Under the pieces are notes generated by a model. That model made no database searches and was not told the origin of the DNA. It saw only the letters and a program-made list of their open reading frames with translations. Shown one piece after another: positions 58,326-64,000 of a stretch of 64,000 nt of DNA. Source of the DNA: Cycas panzhihuaensis (taxonomy: Eukaryota > Cycadophyta); contig CM041465.1 of assembly GCA_023213395.1 (NCBI GenBank), positions 191,835,741 through 191,899,740 of the forward strand. The letters are read 5' to 3'. Positions within the stretch are counted from its first letter, which is position 1, and every line of letters begins with the position of its first letter. The translations under genes were made by a program, and so were the position numbers.

Positions 58326-59859
58326 GATCTCCACCCATACATAGTTAAGAATAATCCTTTAGTAGTGGTACAAATAAATCTATGTATTATACATATTAGG
58401 ATAAATTTATAAAATCCCTAGCTTACAAGTAACTCAAATAGTTTGAGTGTTACATAAGAGTAATTGGGTTGACTTTATATTCACTCTCTAAAATTTATTA
58501 CAAAATTATAATTGAGCAAATAATCTCCTTTAGAGGGACCATAAGATGCCTTATTATACCACCATTTAAGTTGTTTTAGGTTGCTTTAGGCCCTATGGTT
58601 TGCCTTGAAGCTCATTGTCAAGGTTGGTGATGTTATTCTAATAGGGTCTAAGGTCATAATACTCAGCAAGACCACTCAATAATACTTAGTAAATGTAGTG
58701 GCTAGATAACCTAAAAATCTTCAATTGGTCATTCTGTCCTACTATAGGAAAATATTAGCTTGATAGCCTAGTTTAAATATTTCACATAGTATAGGCTAAA
58801 CCCCACTCTTACTAGGTGTTAGCTAAATTTGATTCAACCCCTAATCTTTGGATTAATAGGTGGAATTTACTAAATTAATTAGATGGAACCTGTCTATATA
58901 CCTGATAATTTCAATGATCCTCCTCACAATTTTATATTAGTTTAACTTATAAAAATATTGATCAGTTTATGATCCCTATTTTCCACTTGAGTATACAACA
59001 TTCTTCAATGGGAATTTAAGGTTAATATTCTATTGCAATAACTTTGGATAATATAAATTCTAATCCTATAATAATTTATATAATGAGTACTTAAAGAAAT
59101 AAGAGGATATAAATATGAGTCCAAAGGGCCAATCTATTAAATAATAATATATGTATTTGAATTGATTAAATGATGATATTCCTTTACACAATATATGATA
59201 TCTTTCTATTCTTTACACGGAAACGTATGTTTATTAATTAAATAGGCATAACATTTTATTATCGTTAACTCATTCTAAATAGCTTATTTATTAAACCATA
59301 ATTTCATCATATTAGCTCTTAATTGGCCTATATTTTAAACCATAATATGGAATTCCTGTTAAAAGATATCATCTTTAAAACATATTTATGTTAATAATGC
59401 TTCTTGTTAATAATTCAATATCATAAGTATTTATTACATTCTTATGTATTATAATTATTGGTATTTTAAGAGGCACCATTTCCATTATTTTTGGTCATCA
59501 TCCAAAATTGCCATGGCACTTGCAAGGTAGGTATGCTTTTGTTATTAGACGTTTTTTTCTAAATAAATACATGTATATATCTTCATGTAGCATGTGTGCA
59601 TATGTAAATTGGTTAATAGTGGAGGTTAATTAAGGGATTTATGTTGGTGCATGATGAGCTTGACATTTAAGCATAAATAACACAATGCAAAATGGAAGAT
59701 ATAAAGAGTAAGAAATCTATATATAAGGGTGGCGTTTATGAATGCAATAATTAATGATCCTATAAAATTAATAGTTAGAATAATGAGGGTGCTAACAGAA
59801 ACCTCAAAGTCATTCATTAATAAAAGAGTCAAATATACTAGAATATGTGGACTAGAAAT
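58326..59859. other. unassigned AT-rich sequence
   Basis: About 1.5 kb, no recognised feature. 59480-59540 is slightly GC-richer (GGCACCATTTCC, GCCATGGCACTTGCAAGG) without coding motif. Confidence 0.4.
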
Positions 59860-60160
59860 AAGCTCGAGATCAGTATTCTTCAAATATTTCTCCTATATAA
59901 TGCCCATTCCAAGAGACTCCAAGCTCAATACCTTTGTAAATATGTTTTCCTCATATTTATCTATTTTACAATAGACCAACTTGATTTTACCTTGCTACAC
60001 TAGCTCCTTGATGAAGTGATATTACGTTCCAATATGCTTTGTTCTTCTATGAAACACTAAATTCCTAGTCATTTAAATTATACTATGATTATCACATAAC
60101 AATTATGTGAGATCAACCTATTCTTCCTATAAATCATGTGTAGTAGTCCCTACCAACAAA
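59860..60160 (-). pseudogene. copia RNase H C-terminal fragment
   Basis: Minus strand from the high end: LLCDNHSII (third acidic residue, DNxSxI), MTRNLVFHRRTKHIGT, YHFIKELV.QGKIKLVYCKI, then EENIFTKVLSLESLGM, the standard end of copia RNase H (RTKHIExxYHFIxxxV...GxIxLxxC...ADIxTKxL). Gag, integrase and RT are not found upstream (above 60160), and no PPT/LTR is evident below. Similar to the copia-3 RNase H end at 19250-19430 but not identical. A lone truncated fragment. Confidence 0.75.
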
Positions 60161-61065
60161 ATATAAGAAATGTAATAATCACAGTAGGAAATCTTTTAAG
60201 ATAGTTATTCTAACATGCATATAAAATATGTTTTAAATGTGTAACTCATAGTATAATAGATAATAGGACAATCATAAGTATAATATCATAATTTGAGTAA
60301 TAATATCAAATTATATAATAATAATAGTAAATATCATAAGAATCATCTCAAATAATAAAACCCTCTTTGAGGAGAGGATGTCCTCCCATTTGGCACAACA
60401 TGTCCTAATGGCACAAGGCCATCAATCTCATCAAATATTAAATTCTCCAAGATAAACATAAATGAATAAGGCTCCTCTATTCGTAGTCTTTTTCCCCTTT
60501 CTCTAAACCCAACTTCTAATTCTCTTTCTCCAAAATACTAACTTCATATAATTTAGGGATACAATGATTATTCTCCTAAAAATATTGACTTCTTTATTTC
60601 TCTTAAAACTTACTACTTCAAAAAGGGGAATGTAATAATTCCCCTTACCTTAAAATACTCCACCCTCAAAGTATATGGAGTCACATATGGAGTTGCTTGG
60701 TCTTGCTTTGGTAGGTTCTTTTGTTGCCTACTAAGTCTTATATGCCATAAAAGTTTGATCTAATATGGTGCCTTCTATTGGAGGTAAATGATATATAACT
60801 TAAGCCAGCAGATGTTTATATTTGGGACTCATTATTAACTATATTTTATCATGTATAGAAGCAATCCTAAGACCTGTGTGATGCCAATGATACTTAGCTA
60901 AGGTTTAGTTTAGTGATTATACAGGGATAAGAATATTGAGAGGTTTTGTGAGGAAGGTTATAATGTAGTCTTAGGTATCTAGAAAAGAATTGATCATAGG
61001 GATCGTACATTAGTGATTTTAATGAGGTGGTCAGCAATAGGTTTGAAAATATAGGAAATGAGGAT
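60161..61065. other. unassigned sequence
   Basis: No domain. 60360-60660 has an LTR-like composition (AAAACCCTCTTTGAGGAGAGG, repeated CCCC/GGGG blocks AAAGGGGAATG..AATTCCCCTTACC) but no partner copy in the window. Confidence 0.35.
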
Positions 61066-61066
61066 C

Positions 61067-61115
<49 letters not shown>
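61066..61115. repeat. (TA)n(GA)n microsatellite
   Basis: About ten TA units followed directly by about fourteen GA units; 50 bp. Confidence 0.95.
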
Positions 61116-61118
<3 letters not shown>

Positions 61119-61319
61119 TAGTTGGACCACTACAGTATTCTAAGGAAAAAGACAAATGTAGGATTAGCAATAGATGCTCTTTATGGGAAAAGGATTTTAA
61201 TAGGGGTTAAAATCCAAGGGTAAAACTATATAAAGGACTTAATAAAAAAATAATATTGGTGGTATATAAATGTGGGAGGTCAATATAAATAGCACAAGTT
61301 TTTATAAGGGGTAATCATT

Positions 61320-61720
61320 GTACTAGGAGATGAGATATTTAAAATAACACAACTTCAAAGGATGCAAAAAGCCAACACCAGGAAGAGACACATCACAAAG
61401 AAGACAAACATCAAGAGAAGGAAGCACAATAGCATTAGTCAATGCACAAGCAATGTGAAGTTTCCAACGAATTAGAGTGAGTAGACAAATTAATAAATGA
61501 ACAAGAAGAATAGACCCTCTATGAGGAATTTTTAGAAGTTGTGTAGGGATATAAAGAAGAATCAACTCAGGTACAAGAACCCTTCTAATGCTCTAAGAAA
61601 GAGCAAGATTTTGCAAAGCAAGGAGAATCCATCCAACTTTATGAAGAAGAACTTGAGTATCCTAAGGGGTCATCCATATCATTAAGTGAATCTAACAAGG
61701 TATCTAGCATAGACCTAGTA
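61320..61720 (+). pseudogene. Glu-rich coding remnant, possibly gypsy Gag
   Basis: Plus-strand reading EEFLEVV.GYKEESTQVQEPF and EQDFAKQGESIQLYEEELEY (61527-61670) resembles the Glu-rich run at 50.9 kb (EEDPVKEESLQV, QDFAKEENL). No catalytic domain nearby. The opposite strand is open for 80 codons (61565-61323), with a hydrophobic product and no known motif. Assignment uncertain. Confidence 0.3.
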
Positions 61721-63534
61721 TTGCATATGTATATTGGATTTGTAGTTTTAAATATCCTCTCATTTTTATGCGCAATAATTATAGAGAAACTCTCTTCCTC
61801 TTATCCCATAATTGTCCAAACTCCTAACCCATTTAGCTCAATATTCTTTATAGGATAAATCCTATTCCCTCTTCATAACCCTAATTTAATTCTATATTTA
61901 CATTTTCTAACTTGTAGGGGTTTTCCTCAATAGAATGGCTAGAACCTTCCATCCTCCCTTCATCATGTCTCATCTCCCAATACAATGATTACCTTTTGTA
62001 ATAACTCATCATGTTTATCTTGACCTCCTATATTTTTATATCACTAATACTATTTTTTTTAATTAAGTCCTTCATTAGTTTTATCCTTATTATTAAACCT
62101 CTATTAAAATCTCTTTTCCATAAAGAGCATCTATCCCTAATCCCACATTTGCTTTTTTCTCTAAATTATTATAGTGGTCTAACCAACAATGTACTAATCC
62201 TAAAAAGTAATGCATTTGATAACTCATTTTAAACTCTTTCATATATTTATGTTTAGTGTCCATTATCTGACAAAAAGAATAAGAAGCACCTTATAAATTC
62301 TCCAAAGAAGAATAGATGCCCGCGCACAATTATATAGAGCTCTTTCATACTATTTAATTCATGAAGGTGCTTATAATGGCATGGTATAGCAAGTATGTTT
62401 TAAACATATACATGATGTGACCTTTACAAACTTTGGTGTTCTCCAAAGGTGCTCCATCACATGTATGGTAGTCATGTTAAAACCTTTCTTACAACTTCAA
62501 TTTTACCTTGGAGGTTTAGTGGCATGGTGAAAGAGGACCTAAAAATTCCATTATGGAGAAACTAGCCAACACTGTTCTAGGTGTCCCATCTCGCATAACA
62601 TAGCATTTATGGTACATCATTCAATTATTGGTATGTGTTGACTGATGAAGATGAAGATAAAGAAGGTATAAGTGAAATCCTTTTAATTTCTATTTTAAGA
62701 ATTATGTACATTATAACGTAGTTGCCTATTTGCTCAGATAGATGTTCGTCCTCTTAGGCTTGTGACTTAAATTCATAAAAAATGGTTCATGTCATTAGCT
62801 TTCAATTCTTTTTTATTGTTAAAATGATGAATAAAACAAGCCGCCTACCAATAAAAATCATTCAGTTGCAACATAGAAATCGAAGCACAAATTGATACTC
62901 ACCAAGTTAAGCACCTTGTCCATTAAAAAATGAGAGTATGCTCAGTTGTCCAGCATTGAACATTTGTTGCAATCTATGAATGCCCTAGTTTTAGTTGGTT
63001 GGTGAAATCATATGCCTAAGGGGTTCACCCTACAATCGCTCATAGATCACACTCATTTGTTCGAGCCATGAAGGAAAGCAAAAGATATTCAACCCCTGTA
63101 AAGCAGCCACTTCAGATAGATTCAAACAAAAATTATGCACAAAAATGTTCACACAAAGAAGCCACTCATAATATATTAAATATGCAATAAATACATGGTT
63201 GATCTCCCAGATAAAAAATCAATCTAAAAATCATGCAGGCAAATTTAATCATGAGAAGAAAAAAATTGCAGAAGAAAATTTGCAGGTTATTTTCTAAATT
63301 AAATTATATTTGATATGTGTTTGAGCTTCATGGACTTGAGAAATTATAAACTCGATTTAAATTTTGTTACATTTGAAAAACTTAATTAAACTTGATTAAA
63401 TCATTTTTCAAATCCATGAAGCTGCCTTGATATGTCAATGAACACGTGACCAGTAGTCTAAGATTAAAGAGGTTAAATAATATTTTTTAATAATTAAGAA
63501 TTATTTCATAATATATTTTCACTTTTTTTTATCA
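61721..63534. other. unassigned AT-rich sequence
   Basis: No recognised gene, LTR pair or RNA. A 73-codon open frame at 62011-62232 is Ile/Leu/Ser-rich without motif and probably chance. Confidence 0.4.
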
Positions 63535-63751
63535 TAATTTTTTATTAGAGTATTTATTTTTTATCTAATCAATTGCATTGGATAAAGAATTCTAAGATGA
63601 TCAAAATGAGTAGTCTTAAGACATATTTCAAAAATCACATAATAGAGAAATTATTAGGTAAAATTGATCAAAATGTTCTTAATTCTATAAAAGATACATT
63701 TTATAACATTTTTCAAAAAAATTCACATATGTTGATATTTTCAAAAGTTCA
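63535..63751 (+). repeat. leader-type block, second copy
   Basis: Resembles 51840-52040: GATCAAAATGAGTAGTC versus CAATCAAAATGAGTGGTC, then AAGACATATTTCAAAAATCACATA versus AAGGCATATATTAGAGATCATATC, ATTATTAGGTAAAATTGA versus TTTTAATGGGTAAAGTTA. Probably leader sequence of an old LTR element interrupted by the LTR that follows. Confidence 0.5.
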
Positions 63752-64000
63752 TGTTAGAATATATTAATATACTGATTAATGTTAATATGTGGTATATTTA
63801 TATATGGATAATGTTGGTGTATATTAGATGAGTTGACAGATGTAATCACTTGATGTAACATTAATCAAGGCACTTTAGATCTATAAATATAGATTAAAAT
63901 GTATCTATGTACAATACTAGTTTTGCAAAAATGTAAATTAATATTATTTTGGTGGGTTTTTATCCATGAGGGTTTTTCATGACAATTCTGGTCTCCTGTG
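63752..64000 (+). repeat. copia-type LTR, start only
   Basis: Begins TGTTAGAATATATTAATA; TATAAATA box at 63882-63889; then TTTTGGTGGGTTTTTATCC and GAGGGTTTTTCATGAC, the typical R-region block of plant copia LTRs. Runs out of the window. No PPT lies before it, so it is a 5' or solo LTR. Confidence 0.65.

Overview
The window looks like intergenic DNA from a large, very AT-rich plant nuclear genome (GC roughly 30% by eye). I find no ordinary host gene, rRNA, tRNA or CRISPR array. What can be recognised is LTR retrotransposon sequence in many stages of decay, three long AT/TG/GA microsatellites and one short one. Plant-type Ty1/copia (gag DUF4219/UBN2, YVDD reverse transcriptase, tRNA-iMet primer sites) and plant Ty3/gypsy (including a Tat-type element with two RNase H domains) fix the kingdom. 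Dense old retroelements and extreme AT content suggest a gymnosperm; Welwitschia or another gnetophyte would fit, but that is weak inference.

Layout. 1-1780: end of a gypsy integrase, PPT and 3' LTR (gypsy-1). 1985-5642: a copia element lacking its 5' LTR and RNase H (copia-1). 6540-9540: gypsy-2 RT/RNase H/integrase and LTR, with an (AT)n expansion inside the RNase H codons. 9541-13046: LARD-1, a minus-strand non-autonomous LTR element whose 3' LTR was cut in two by an inversion. 14230-17880: Tat-1, plus strand, in the order protease, archaeal-type RNase H, RT, RNase H, integrase.

18326-50240 is one nested stack. The minus-strand copia-2 is split into three pieces by two insertions. The first is copia-3 (18872-32264), itself split by GAG-1 (22916-27046). 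The second is copia-4 (33358-49680), itself split by copia-5 (36510-41800) and GAG-2 (44090-47628). Target-site duplications and restored reading across the junctions support the order. GAG-1 and GAG-2 are plus-strand elements of one family: matched LTRs, primer site and PPT, a 2.1-2.7 kb non-coding leader, and a single Gag-like gene next to the 3' LTR, with no pol.

50.7-64 kb is poorer: a gypsy gag-like remnant, a 481-bp LTR with a PPT before it and a primer site after it, a 1.4-kb composite microsatellite, a ~100-bp tandem duplication, a copia RNase H fragment and the beginning of another LTR at the window edge.

All pol genes carry stops and frameshifts, so I call them pseudogenes. The genes do not work together as a pathway. 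Autonomous copia elements may once have mobilised GAG-1/GAG-2 and LARD-1 in trans, but which ones cannot be told from the sequence. Domain boundaries below are by-eye translations and approximate to about 30-50 bp; LTR ends, TSDs, PPTs and primer sites were read base by base.
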